From contig CALCYA010000128.1 of NCBI GenBank assembly GCA_937906165.1, forward strand, positions 1-33,848: a DNA stretch of 33,848 bases. Direction: 5' to 3'. Made by a program: the position numbers and the translations under genes. Source of the DNA: an uncultured Bacteroidales bacterium (GTDB taxonomy: Bacteria; Bacteroidota; Bacteroidia; Bacteroidales; Bacteroidaceae). Below, piece after piece: positions 8,233 through 16,295 of the stretch. The first letter of the stretch is position 1. Each line of letters begins with the position of its first letter. The notes beneath the pieces are model-generated. The model was not told the DNA's origin. It ran no database searches and saw nothing but the letters and a program-made list of their open reading frames with translations.

Positions 8233-8760
8233 TCACTCGATAGGTTCTATGAAATCGGGGTTTACTGTTGCCATAGCCATGGCGATGACCCCTTGTATCT
8301 GCACCACCACACGTTTGTCGCGTGCACCTTTCACTTTTACGAAAACGCCCTCATACCCCTCGAACTGTCCGCCGATGATGCGTACCTTCGTGCCCTTGGC
8401 AAGGTTCAGTTCATCGGGCTGGAAGTAGAGCAGATGGTCGTCGTATGTGCCGGCGACCTCTATGAAACGGCGCATCTGGACATCGGGGACAACAATCTTC
8501 TGTCTGCTGCGCGTGTCGATGATATATTGCAGATAAGGCATGGAAATCTTCACCTGCTGCAGCTGCGACGGCACAGCATATACGAATATCAGGTTGTGTA
8601 TCACCGGAACCAGTTCGCGCTTCTTCTGCCGACCACGCCCCGACACACTGTACCGCATAGGGATGAACGCAGTCATCCCCATCTCCTCGAGTTGGGCCTT
8701 GACCTTTAGTTCGCGTCTGTAAGTAGCCCGCATCGCGAACCAGACAGGAGTTTCTTCCAT
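8233..8760 (-). CDS. upxY: UpxY-type transcription antiterminator (NusG-like)
   Basis: A NusG/RfaH paralogue that binds RNA polymerase and prevents early termination in capsule operons, as shown for UpxY in Bacteroides fragilis. The 175-aa protein has an NGN domain from VWFAMRATYRRELKVKAQLEEMGMTAF to about residue 105. A KOW motif lies at about 122-148 (KGTKVRIIGGQFEGYEGVF). The ATG at 8760 has family-typical sequence from its first residues. In B. fragilis UpxY is the first gene of its operon; here it lies two-thirds along the gene row, before the sugar transferase and export genes. A heptamer array ends 6 nt upstream of its ATG, so its own leader is made of repeat sequence. No UpxZ partner is seen. 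Confidence 0.93.
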   Translation of the reverse strand: MEETPVWFAMRATYRRELKVKAQLEEMGMTAFIPMRYSVSGRGRQKKRELVPVIHNLIFVYAVPSQLQQVKISMPYLQYIIDTRSRQKIVVPDVQMRRFIEVAGTYDDHLLYFQPDELNLAKGTKVRIIGGQFEGYEGVFVKVKGARDKRVVVQIQGVIAMAMATVNPDFIEPIE

Positions 8761-8766
8761 TTTTAT

Positions 8767-9246
8767 AACGATTAACGATTAACGATTAACGATTAAGGCT
8801 GCGGGTAAGCGAATTTTTCAATTAAGCGAGTAAAAGCCAAACATGTTTGAGCTTTTGCAACGAGCGAACGAAAAATCAACAAAGTTAATTGCAGAAGAAA
8901 AGCTTGCTTTTACTATGCCGAGCGTGAGCAGACTCGACGAAGTCAAGGCTGCGGGTAAGCAAGTAAGAGCCAAGCTTGCTTGAGCTCTTGCAACGAGCGG
9001 GAGCAGGCTCAAGCCCACGGAGTGGGGTTAACGATTAGCGATTAGCGATTAACAAGACCCTCTCCGAGGCTTTGCCTCTCGTCTCCCTAAAACAGGGAGA
9101 CAATAGCTTTGAGTCCTTAAGTCTTTAGTGGCGCTATTTAAACCCACAATGTGGAGTTAAAGTTATAGTTTTAGCTCCTCAGTCACTCCGTGACAGCTCC
9201 TCTTAATTACAAATAAGAGGAGCACTTTATAGGTTACCCGCAGCCT
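8767..9246. repeat. repeat block 4: heptamers, two family A units, one family B unit
   Basis: The gap between the 9247 GT4 gene and upxY holds a clean AACGATT array (8767-8797) and a diverged family A unit with CAAACATGTTTG (about 8798-8943). A standard family A unit with CAAGCTTG follows (about 8945-9028), then heptamers (9029-9053) and a family B unit at 9058 with arms GAGGC/GCCTC. A hairpin GCTCCTCTTA/TAAGAGGAGC lies at 9196-9223. The diverged family A unit contains TAACTTTG (8887-8880), a possible -7 box for upxY, with no good -33 match. Confidence 0.85.
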
Positions 9247-10365
9247 TCACCTTTCACCCATAACCCTTTCATATATATCAACACACTTGTCAATCATTTT
9301 CTCTTGGGTGAAGAACTGTTCGTAACGGGCGCGGGCGCCTTGGCAGAAGCGGACATATGTGTCCTTGTCCTCCAGCACCCCGCGTATGCAGTTCGCCAGC
9401 GACACGGCATCGCCGGGCTCGGCGTTCAGTCCCGACACACCGTCCTCATTCACCCATGAGACTCCGCTATGCGGTATCTTCGTTGCCACCACAGGCTTTC
9501 CGCACGACATGGCCTCAATCTGCACAATGCCGAAAGCCTCAGTCTTCATCACCGACGACAGGCAGAAGAGGTCACAGCCGTTGAAGTAGAGCGGCACCTC
9601 CTCGTCATGCAGATAGCCGAGCAGCTTCACACGCTCCGTCAGCCCCAGCTCCGCTATCTTGCGTTGCAGCTTCTCCTTCAGCGGTCCCGTGCCGCCTATC
9701 AGCACCACATACTCATCGCCCAGTTCCTTGGCAGCCTCGATGAGCGACTCGTATCCCTTGTACTCCACCAGACGGCCCAGCGTGAAGACAATCTTCTTCC
9801 CCGGATAACGGCCGTGCAGAGTCTCCGACGCATCAGGAATCGGCTGCATGGGCGGCACACCGATAGGCAGATATGTTATCTTGTCCTGCACATGCTGCAG
9901 GAACGGCGACTCCTTGACATACACCGGTGACGTACCCACAATGATGTCGGCACGCCCGATGAGCCATTTCTGCAACGGCTTGTACATCTTCAGCAGCACA
10001 CGCTGCTTGAGGATATCACTGTGCCAGTGCAGCACCACCTTGCCCTTGTAGCCCGACATGCTGAGTGCCATGCAAGCCATAGGGTCGGGATGATGCACAT
10101 GGATTACATCATACTCACCGGCAATGGCACTCAAACGGTGTACCATGCTCGGCGAAATCATCGTCGCCGCCTTCTGGACCAACGTACTTGTTGCCATAAG
10201 ACACGCATTGTCATTAAGGCGTATGCTCATGCTCTTGCCCTCGAACGACGCGCACAGCATATCGCACTGCACGCCACGCCCCGAGAGGCCCAGCATCAGG
10301 TCATACATAACCTTTTCTACCCCACCCTTGATGGGATAGAACTTACCTAATTGAAGGATTTTCAT
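9247..10365 (-). CDS. glycosyltransferase family 4 (GT-B)
   Basis: The 372-aa enzyme transfers a sugar from a nucleotide donor in the cytoplasm during repeat-unit assembly. GT4 signs are KFYPIKGGVEKVMYDL with the GGVE loop (14-17), VIHVHHPDP (88-95), LHWHSDI, the start of the C-terminal Rossmann domain at IVFTLGRLVEYKGYESLI, and the E-x7-E nucleotide-sugar motif in EAFGIVQIE (E276, E284) followed by AMSCGKPVVAT. Retaining chemistry is expected for GT4; donor and acceptor cannot be deduced. The gene is flanked on both sides by repeat blocks of about 480 and 640 nt. A 14-bp palindrome lies 7 nt upstream of the ATG. Confidence 0.9.
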   Translation of the reverse strand: MKILQLGKFYPIKGGVEKVMYDLMLGLSGRGVQCDMLCASFEGKSMSIRLNDNACLMATSTLVQKAATMISPSMVHRLSAIAGEYDVIHVHHPDPMACMALSMSGYKGKVVLHWHSDILKQRVLLKMYKPLQKWLIGRADIIVGTSPVYVKESPFLQHVQDKITYLPIGVPPMQPIPDASETLHGRYPGKKIVFTLGRLVEYKGYESLIEAAKELGDEYVVLIGGTGPLKEKLQRKIAELGLTERVKLLGYLHDEEVPLYFNGCDLFCLSSVMKTEAFGIVQIEAMSCGKPVVATKIPHSGVSWVNEDGVSGLNAEPGDAVSLANCIRGVLEDKDTYVRFCQGARARYEQFFTQEKMIDKCVDIYERVMGER

Positions 10366-10371
10366 AGTAAA

Positions 10372-10385
10372 ATCACTATAGTGAT
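10372..10385. promoter_or_regulatory. 14-bp perfect palindrome before a GT4 gene
   Basis: ATCACTATAGTGAT lies 7 nt upstream of the ATG at 10365. It could be an operator, or a small hairpin overlapping the ribosome landing site. It belongs to none of the three repeat families. Function is unknown. Confidence 0.35.
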
Positions 10386-11004
10386 GGAAGGAACGTTGAG
10401 CGAAAAGCGAGGAGCGAGAAACGTTGAGCGGGGAGAGGGGAGCGAAAAGCGTTAATCGTTAATCGTTAATCGTTAATCGCTAACCGTTAACCGCTAACCT
10501 ATATTCCTCCCCTGGCCTTAGGGGAGGTGCCCTTTTGGGCGGAGGGGTCATTCTCAACAATCAATCGACCCTCTCCGCTTCGCTCGTCTCCCTAAAACAG
10601 GGAGACAATAGCTTATATTCCTCCCCTGTCATAACCCCTCAGTCGGTAAACCGACAGCTCCCCTAAAACAGGGGCGCAATCAGGTGGCTGAAAAGCCGAA
10701 GGGGTGAAGGGTAAAGGGATGAGGGGTGAAGGGAACCCTTAACCTTTAACCTATATTCCTCCCCTGGCATAACCCCTCAGTCGGTAAACCGACAGGGCCC
10801 TTTGGGACTCCTTTGGGTACCTAAAGGTACCGACGTCGCAAGCAGTGCTGTGGCTCCGCACTGCCCCCTAAAACAGGGGCGCAATCAGGTGCCCATAGGC
10901 GGAGGGGTATGTTTCGCTCATCGTTTATCGTTAATCGTTAATCGCTAACCGTTAATCGCTAATCGTTCATCGTTCATCGCTAACCGTTAATCGCTAACCG
11001 TTTA
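10386..11004. repeat. repeat block 5: heptamers and family B strings
   Basis: The 636-nt gap 10366-11001 holds GTTGAGC/GAAAAGC-type heptamers (10390-10447), GTTAATC-type heptamers (10450-10498), and a family B hairpin (10507-10550, stem GCCC/GGGC). A family B unit starts at 10569 (CTTCG form). Two long variants with GTCGG/CCGAC and CCCCT/AGGGG stems follow (10620-10700 and 10756-10905). A final CGTTAAT-type array (10917-11004) includes the TAA stop of the next gene at 11002-11004. No gene is seen. Confidence 0.85.
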
Positions 11005-12231
11005 CCTCCTCAGTAATTCATCATAAAGCCTTATATAATCGGCATATCTGTCGTGCTTGCTAAAATTCTTTTCTGCATAGTCACGGCACTTAGGCTGATA
11101 AAAGCCTTTACCTTTGGAAGACACCGCACGCACAGCCGTCAAAAGACCTTCAACGTCACCCTGCTCCACAATTGCCCCGGTGTCATCGGTAATAGCCTCA
11201 ATGCTGCCACCCGTGCGGTACGTAACAACCGGAGTGCCGCAAGCAATAGCCTCCAGGTTCACCGTCGGATAGTTATCCTGCCATGTAGGGTTCACAAACG
11301 CCTCGGCTGCCGAATACAACTGCGCCAGCTGTCCGATATTCTCAGTACGCTCTATCGCCACAATACCCTCTGGCAGCTGTTTCCTTGTCTTCTCATCAAC
11401 CCCCACCAGCACAATCACCTCGTCATCGTTCAGCAAGGCATTCATCTTAATGAAATCATCAAGCCCCTTCTCACGGCTCCAGATGCTTGCCACGCCAAGC
11501 AATATCTTCCTGTTACCCAACGAATAACGCTCACGCACATCAGCCGCATCATACACCTTGAACACATCAAGGTCTATTCCATTGTGAATAACCCTTATTG
11601 GATAATCGGCCAGGAACGATTTCTTCAGTTCACCGCCAATCCACTCCGACACCGGCACTATTGTAAGCTTGTCCTTCGGCATAGAAGTGAACGCTGCCTT
11701 CTTATCGCGGTAGTTCCGCGCAGAGCGGTCAACGAACCAGCTTGCCGGGAAGGCAGCACGTTGGGGACAATTGCCGCATCCGCTCTGCCACTTGTCACAC
11801 TGCACGAACGAATAGTAATAACAATGTCCGGTGTAGAGCCAACAATCGTGTACAGTCCACACCACCGGTATCCCACTCTTCGACAGAAAGTCGAAAAGCA
11901 GCTTATAGTTCAGGAAATATCCGTGTATGTTATGAATGTGGACAATATCCGGCTTAATTTCCTTTATACGTTCAATGAACGCACGTGTAGCGCTGTCAGA
12001 CGACAGGCCATGCCTATCGGTGAGCCTTGTCACTATTCCGTGCCACGCGACACTCAGTCTGTTGCCCACCGGCACCAGCTCCGAGGCACAAGGCTTCTCG
12101 CCGTCGCGTCCGTAGCTGTAAGCAATATAGCTCTCCCAGCCATTCTCCATAGCCAGTTCACCCACCTCCTGCATTATTCGCCCGGTAGATGTAGACACCC
12201 TCACGACAGGGTTTATCTGTAATAGTTTCAT
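11002..12231 (-). CDS. glycosyltransferase family 4 (GT-B)
   Basis: A 409-aa GT4-type enzyme. The N-terminal part reads MKLLQINPVVRVSTSTGRIMQEVGELA, with VHIHNIHGYFLNYKLL and VWTVHDCWLYTGHC, as in a common capsule GT4 subgroup. A Cys-rich insert (CDKWQSGCGNCPQR) follows and is typical of that subgroup. The C-terminal Rossmann domain has ILLGVASIWSREKGLDDFI and FVNPTWQDNYPTVNLEAIACGTPVVTY, with the second Glu of the donor-binding motif conserved and an Asp region (QDNYPTVNLE) in place of the first. Donor sugar unknown. The TAA stop is the first base triplet of a heptamer array. About 170 nt separates it from the GT4 gene before it. Confidence 0.9.
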   Translation of the reverse strand: MKLLQINPVVRVSTSTGRIMQEVGELAMENGWESYIAYSYGRDGEKPCASELVPVGNRLSVAWHGIVTRLTDRHGLSSDSATRAFIERIKEIKPDIVHIHNIHGYFLNYKLLFDFLSKSGIPVVWTVHDCWLYTGHCYYYSFVQCDKWQSGCGNCPQRAAFPASWFVDRSARNYRDKKAAFTSMPKDKLTIVPVSEWIGGELKKSFLADYPIRVIHNGIDLDVFKVYDAADVRERYSLGNRKILLGVASIWSREKGLDDFIKMNALLNDDEVIVLVGVDEKTRKQLPEGIVAIERTENIGQLAQLYSAAEAFVNPTWQDNYPTVNLEAIACGTPVVTYRTGGSIEAITDDTGAIVEQGDVEGLLTAVRAVSSKGKGFYQPKCRDYAEKNFSKHDRYADYIRLYDELLRR

Positions 12232-12239
12232 AATATAAT

Positions 12240-12410
12240 GTTGAACGTTGCCACCCTCTCCGCTTCGCTCGTCTCCCTAAAACAGGGAGACAATAGCTTA
12301 TATTCCTCCCCTGTCCTTAGGGGAGGTGCCCTTCAGGGCGGAGGGGTATATCTCGTTAATCGCTCCCCGTTCACCGTTAATCGCTAATCGTTCATCGCTA
12401 ATCGCTAATC
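12240..12410. repeat. repeat block 6 between two GT4 genes
   Basis: A family B unit at 12254-12296 (CTTCG form, hairpin GTCTCCCT/AGGGAGAC) is followed by a CCTCCCCT/AGGGGAGG hairpin with GCCC/GGGC stem (12306-12347) and CGYTMAY heptamers (12354-12412). The heptamers enter the 3' end of the 12398 gene. Confidence 0.85.
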
Positions 12411-13534
12411 GTTTCAAACAACTCAACCCACTGTTTCATCACAGCCTCCTCCGAGTAACGCTCCGTAACCTTCACAGCCGCGGCGCCCATTGAACGGCGC
12501 AATTCATCATCCCCCATCACCCGCATCATGGCATGCGCCAGCCCCTCTATGTCACCGTTAGGCACAATCAGACCGTTGCATCCGTCTTCTATTATGTCAC
12601 GCGGACCACATTTGAAATCAAAAGCCACCACAGGCAATCCACAAGCCATAGCCTCAATCATAACCATGGGGAAACCCTCATAGTTGGAGCTCATCACCAG
12701 CATAGAGCTTGCCGCATATTCGTCCGTTATGCCCTTTGTGGGAGCATTCAGCGCGATACGCCCTTGCAGACCACGGCTGTCAATCATCCCCTGCAACATC
12801 TCACGCCACTCGCCCTGCCCGTAAATGTCAAGGCGCCAGTCTGCAAAGCGGCTGTCACGGCACACAATGTCCCACGCCTCAACCAGACGGTCAAAGCCTT
12901 TCTGGTAGTCCATGCGCCCCACAGCTATAACCCTATGACTCCCGGTCGTTGATTGCGGTCCCTCACTCAACAGCGCAGCGTTAGGGATTACTGTTATGTT
13001 CGGGATATCACCCCAGTAGCCCTTATCCTCCTCGGTAAGCACCACAAAGCGGTCGAAACTACGCACAAGGCGCTCGTCCTGACGAGTGCGTATCTTGTCA
13101 ATAAGCCCCATGAGCCCTCCACGGCCATACTGCAAGCGGAAGAACTTACAGAAGTGCAGTTCTAGCACCTTGCGGCTGCCATCCTTTATGTCAGGGATGA
13201 ACGACGACTCCGAGGGGAACAACGACACCACAACGTCAGCTTTCTCGCGTAAAAGCAACTCCGTGAGGCGCTTGCGGTGCAGGCGGCGGCGCTTCAGGTA
13301 GCCCATAGTCTTACCCATCACCCCCTTATTGTTATCATCGGTGTAGTTTATATCCAAGTCAAGCATCCTCACCTGCGGCGGGAACGCATAGAACGGCGGA
13401 CGCCCCTTCTGGTCGGTCGTTACCACCGTAACATCCCAGTGCATCACCTCCACAAGGTAACGCACCTTGTTCAGCAACACCCTTTCCATTCCGCCAGGGT
13501 TACATACGTTGCAAATGCAGTATATCAGTTTCAT
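12398..13534 (-). CDS. glycosyltransferase family 4 (GT-B)
   Basis: A 378-aa GT4 enzyme. MKLIYCICNVCNPGGMERVLLNKVRYL gives the GGMER donor loop. VIAVGRMDYQKGFDRLVEAW starts the C-terminal Rossmann domain. YEGFPMVMIEAMACGLPVVAFD carries the E-x7-E nucleotide-sugar motif, followed by CGPRDIIEDGCNGLIV. It acts in the cytoplasm on the lipid-linked repeat unit; donor unknown. The last residues (ETISD) are encoded by heptamer repeats and match the end of the neighbouring polymerase (ETISG). This suggests the array replaced or captured the original stop. A TATGTTTG -7-like box lies just upstream (13558-13551) without a convincing -33 box. Confidence 0.9.
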   Translation of the reverse strand: MKLIYCICNVCNPGGMERVLLNKVRYLVEVMHWDVTVVTTDQKGRPPFYAFPPQVRMLDLDINYTDDNNKGVMGKTMGYLKRRRLHRKRLTELLLREKADVVVSLFPSESSFIPDIKDGSRKVLELHFCKFFRLQYGRGGLMGLIDKIRTRQDERLVRSFDRFVVLTEEDKGYWGDIPNITVIPNAALLSEGPQSTTGSHRVIAVGRMDYQKGFDRLVEAWDIVCRDSRFADWRLDIYGQGEWREMLQGMIDSRGLQGRIALNAPTKGITDEYAASSMLVMSSNYEGFPMVMIEAMACGLPVVAFDFKCGPRDIIEDGCNGLIVPNGDIEGLAHAMMRVMGDDELRRSMGAAAVKVTERYSEEAVMKQWVELFETISD

Positions 13535-13564
13535 AGAAATTTCTTAACAACAAACATATCCTTC

Positions 13565-13741
13565 CACAGCGAGAAACGTTGAGCGTTGAGCGAAAAGCGA
13601 GAAACGAGAAACGTTGAGCGGGGAGCGAAAAGCGAGGAACGTTGAGCGTTGAGCGAAAAGTGAGCATCGTTCATCGCTAACCGTTAATCGTTAATCTTTC
13701 ATCGTTAATCTTTCATCGTTAATCGTTAACCGCTAATCGTT
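13565..13741. repeat. heptamer array between wzy and a GT4 gene
   Basis: The first part (13565-13665) is about a dozen units of the form NARCGNN (GAGCGTT, GAGCGAA, AAGCGAG, AAACGTT and others) in unbroken 7-nt phase. The second part (13670-13741) changes to CGTTAAT/CGCTAAC types and runs into the last codons of wzy. Confidence 0.85.
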
Positions 13742-15015
13742 TCTCGATCAACATCCTCCTTGCTTTCAACAAATAAGAACAATGCAAACACAAGGAAAAT
13801 ATCAGAAGAAACCTTTATCCAACCAACAAAATTCACAAGTACAATCATCCAAAACAGCAAGGTATACTTTGGGTAGCTCCTGGAACAGATTGTTGCAGCC
13901 GCAATAAATACTAAAGAAAAAGCTACCAGACCAAGGATTCCAAAATAAAAAAGGAAACGGCTATATCCCACATCTGTGCCCATATAGTAATCATATATAG
14001 GGCCAAGATAATAATAGTCATCCTGCGGAGTACTAAAATATCCATCGCCTATCACCCATGTTTTTATATTATCAGGCCATATAAACATATGTTCAAGACG
14101 ACTATTAGATCCCACGTCCCATTCACCTTTTTCATACAAGCTGAAGAAACCTTCAAAAGCAAAACGTAATTTATACTGGATAGCAGGATCTGTATTGTAT
14201 AGATATACCAATATAGGAATAAAAACAAGCAAAGCTATAACAAATACCTTAAATACTGCAGCAACATTAGAGCTGGCCTCCTTACCGTTCCTATTGATAA
14301 AATAATACATTATCCATAACACAAATGCCAATATGACTCCTACGTTTGTTGTTCGGGCAATCATAGAACCATATACAGCTATAATTATGAATGAAATCAT
14401 ATATATGCAACGCTCTATATTTTTATGTCCTGATTTTGGAGTAACCAAAAAGAAGGCATTCATCAATAGTACAGTACAGAACTTCAGGCCTGCAACATCA
14501 AGCGCACATCCGATACCGTACAACCTGCTTTCGTGTTTGCCCATAAAACCGGTTGAGACCATAAAACCGTCAACAACATCCTTAACGGTATCGTTAGCAT
14601 CAATCAATTGGGCAAGAATACACTGCGCCACACACACAGCAATCAAGAAATTGCCGACCATACGGATTGTAACATTCCCGTATGCCCACTCCATTGCCTT
14701 TACAACAACATAAGCACCACCAATCCAGACCCACATTGAAACAAAGTATGAGGCGTATGTATAGTCACTGGTGTTGTTTATTACTGTAGAGATATAACCG
14801 AACATAGAAACCGCAAAGCCAAACAATGACATATAAATCATCTTCTGGTTCAATCTCGCGTTTCCAAGTTTTGCGGCCCTGATGAAATATAGTACAATAG
14901 AAAATGCCGCCAATGCCTTTTTGGTATTGACTGACGGCAACAATGCCGATTCAAACGGACAAAAATAAAGACTGGTCAATATGGTAATGCATATTGCCAA
15001 AAATATCTGTTTCAT
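13726..15015 (-). CDS. wzy: O-antigen/capsule polymerase-like membrane protein (Wzy type)
   Basis: A 429-aa polytopic membrane protein with about ten hydrophobic segments. A large periplasmic-type loop in the second half contains SNSRLEHMFIWPDNIKTWVIGDGYFSTP and DVGYSRFLFYFGILGL, the layout of Wzy/O-antigen ligase family proteins. Wzy joins flipped repeat units on the periplasmic side. Sequence conservation in this family is very low, so the call rests on topology, loop pattern and locus position beside glycosyltransferases and flippase. The final residues RETISG are encoded by heptamers. Noticeably AT-richer than the GT4 genes before it. Confidence 0.8.
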   Translation of the reverse strand: MKQIFLAICITILTSLYFCPFESALLPSVNTKKALAAFSIVLYFIRAAKLGNARLNQKMIYMSLFGFAVSMFGYISTVINNTSDYTYASYFVSMWVWIGGAYVVVKAMEWAYGNVTIRMVGNFLIAVCVAQCILAQLIDANDTVKDVVDGFMVSTGFMGKHESRLYGIGCALDVAGLKFCTVLLMNAFFLVTPKSGHKNIERCIYMISFIIIAVYGSMIARTTNVGVILAFVLWIMYYFINRNGKEASSNVAAVFKVFVIALLVFIPILVYLYNTDPAIQYKLRFAFEGFFSLYEKGEWDVGSNSRLEHMFIWPDNIKTWVIGDGYFSTPQDDYYYLGPIYDYYMGTDVGYSRFLFYFGILGLVAFSLVFIAAATICSRSYPKYTLLFWMIVLVNFVGWIKVSSDIFLVFALFLFVESKEDVDRETISG

Positions 15016-15047
15016 CTAAATTATTTACAATATACAAAGACAAGAAA

Positions 15048-16295
15048 CTACAATCCCTTGCACAAATCCATTGCGGCACCTATTGCCACGTCCATATTAT
15101 AATATTCCCAATCGGCAAAGCGGCCAGTAAAGTAAAAACCCTCACTTACCAGATGTTCCTTCAATGATGCCACCATGCCACGAGTATTCACATCCTGGAT
15201 AGGGTAAGTATACTTATTATAGTGATGGTCAAGATACTTGGGATTCATCGGGATACGCTTCAACTGCTCTATTATTTCTTCCTTTGAGATTTCATCGGTG
15301 AACTCGACAGTAGCAGTCATCTTGCCCTCGGCATTGTTAGAGGGTGAGAAATTACCGGTACATATAATCCTGTGCGAATCGTATCTGCTGTCAGGCAAAT
15401 ATATCCAGCTGTAAGGGTTGGCTTCAATCTCACAGAATACAGACGTTGTACCATGGTACTCCAATGAGTCAATATCTGCAGCGAACTGTGATATGTCAAC
15501 TCCTTTGAGCAATGACGGCAACTGTTTGATGTTTCCACAGAATACCACTGCGTCAAACATCTCACCGTTTATGCTCCAGCCATCGGACACACGTTCAACA
15601 GACTCTATCCCGGCATTGTAACGCACATCAATATCCTGCGCGAGTTTGTCGGCGATATATTGCGACCCGTTCATCTTCTCATACCAGAATGTCGAATGGA
15701 CAAAACTCTTCTCCTTCACCTGGTTTATATTATTGAAGATCATCTCCTGCACAGTGGGCATAGGCAGCTTGCCATAGAGCCAAGACAGAGGAACATTCGT
15801 CAGCGAGCGTCTCCAGACCTTTTCGTTGTAAGGTTTGAAATAAAGTCGGTATAATGTCTCACCAAAACGGTGTTTGAGGAACTCCTCGAAGTTCGATGGC
15901 TCATATCCTTCATTCCTCGCGATAGTCAACAGGTCTTCTATAAACGCCTTTTGAGTTTCGTTGTCGAACAGATATATGTGATTCTCGACAGGATAAGGGA
16001 TGTGCTTTCCGTCGGCCATAAAAACCACAGAATTGCGGTCGGCCTTCACAAACTCCTCTTCACGCATGAATTTGCTCCAGAACCAGTCAAGTACATCCTG
16101 ACGCTTGGAGTTGAACACGTGACCGCCACACAAATGGTAGAGAGAGCCATCTACACGACGGCAACGTATAAGACCACCCGGTGTTGCTTCCTTCTCAAAG
16201 ACAACAACATTGTATCTATCCTTAAGCAGATGCGCAGTTGACAATCCCGAAATACCGGCACCTATTATTGCTATATTATTTCGTCTTATTTCCAT
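15048..16295 (-). CDS. FAD-dependent oxidoreductase, UDP-galactopyranose mutase/protoporphyrinogen oxidase-like
   Basis: A 415-aa flavoprotein. IAIIGAGISGLSTAHLL gives the GxGxxG dinucleotide site (G12, G14, G17) and E34 ends the second strand (VVVFEKE). TPGGLIRC (38-45) and CGGHVFNSK (56-63) follow, the latter at the place of the GPHIFHT motif of UDP-galactopyranose mutase. A C-terminal FAD part reads FYFTGRFADWEYYNMDVAIGAAMDLC. In a polysaccharide locus a mutase-like rearrangement of a nucleotide sugar (for example to a furanose) is attractive, but many such proteins have unknown substrates. It overlaps the preceding gene by 10 nt, so the two are translationally linked. Confidence 0.8.
   Translation of the reverse strand: MEIRRNNIAIIGAGISGLSTAHLLKDRYNVVVFEKEATPGGLIRCRRVDGSLYHLCGGHVFNSKRQDVLDWFWSKFMREEEFVKADRNSVVFMADGKHIPYPVENHIYLFDNETQKAFIEDLLTIARNEGYEPSNFEEFLKHRFGETLYRLYFKPYNEKVWRRSLTNVPLSWLYGKLPMPTVQEMIFNNINQVKEKSFVHSTFWYEKMNGSQYIADKLAQDIDVRYNAGIESVERVSDGWSINGEMFDAVVFCGNIKQLPSLLKGVDISQFAADIDSLEYHGTTSVFCEIEANPYSWIYLPDSRYDSHRIICTGNFSPSNNAEGKMTATVEFTDEISKEEIIEQLKRIPMNPKYLDHHYNKYTYPIQDVNTRGMVASLKEHLVSEGFYFTGRFADWEYYNMDVAIGAAMDLCKGL

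Noticed and set aside
9196..9223. GCTCCTCTTA/TAAGAGGAGC hairpin as a terminator after the 9247 GT4 gene
   Set aside because: No U-run on the minus strand, and it resembles the family B hairpins.
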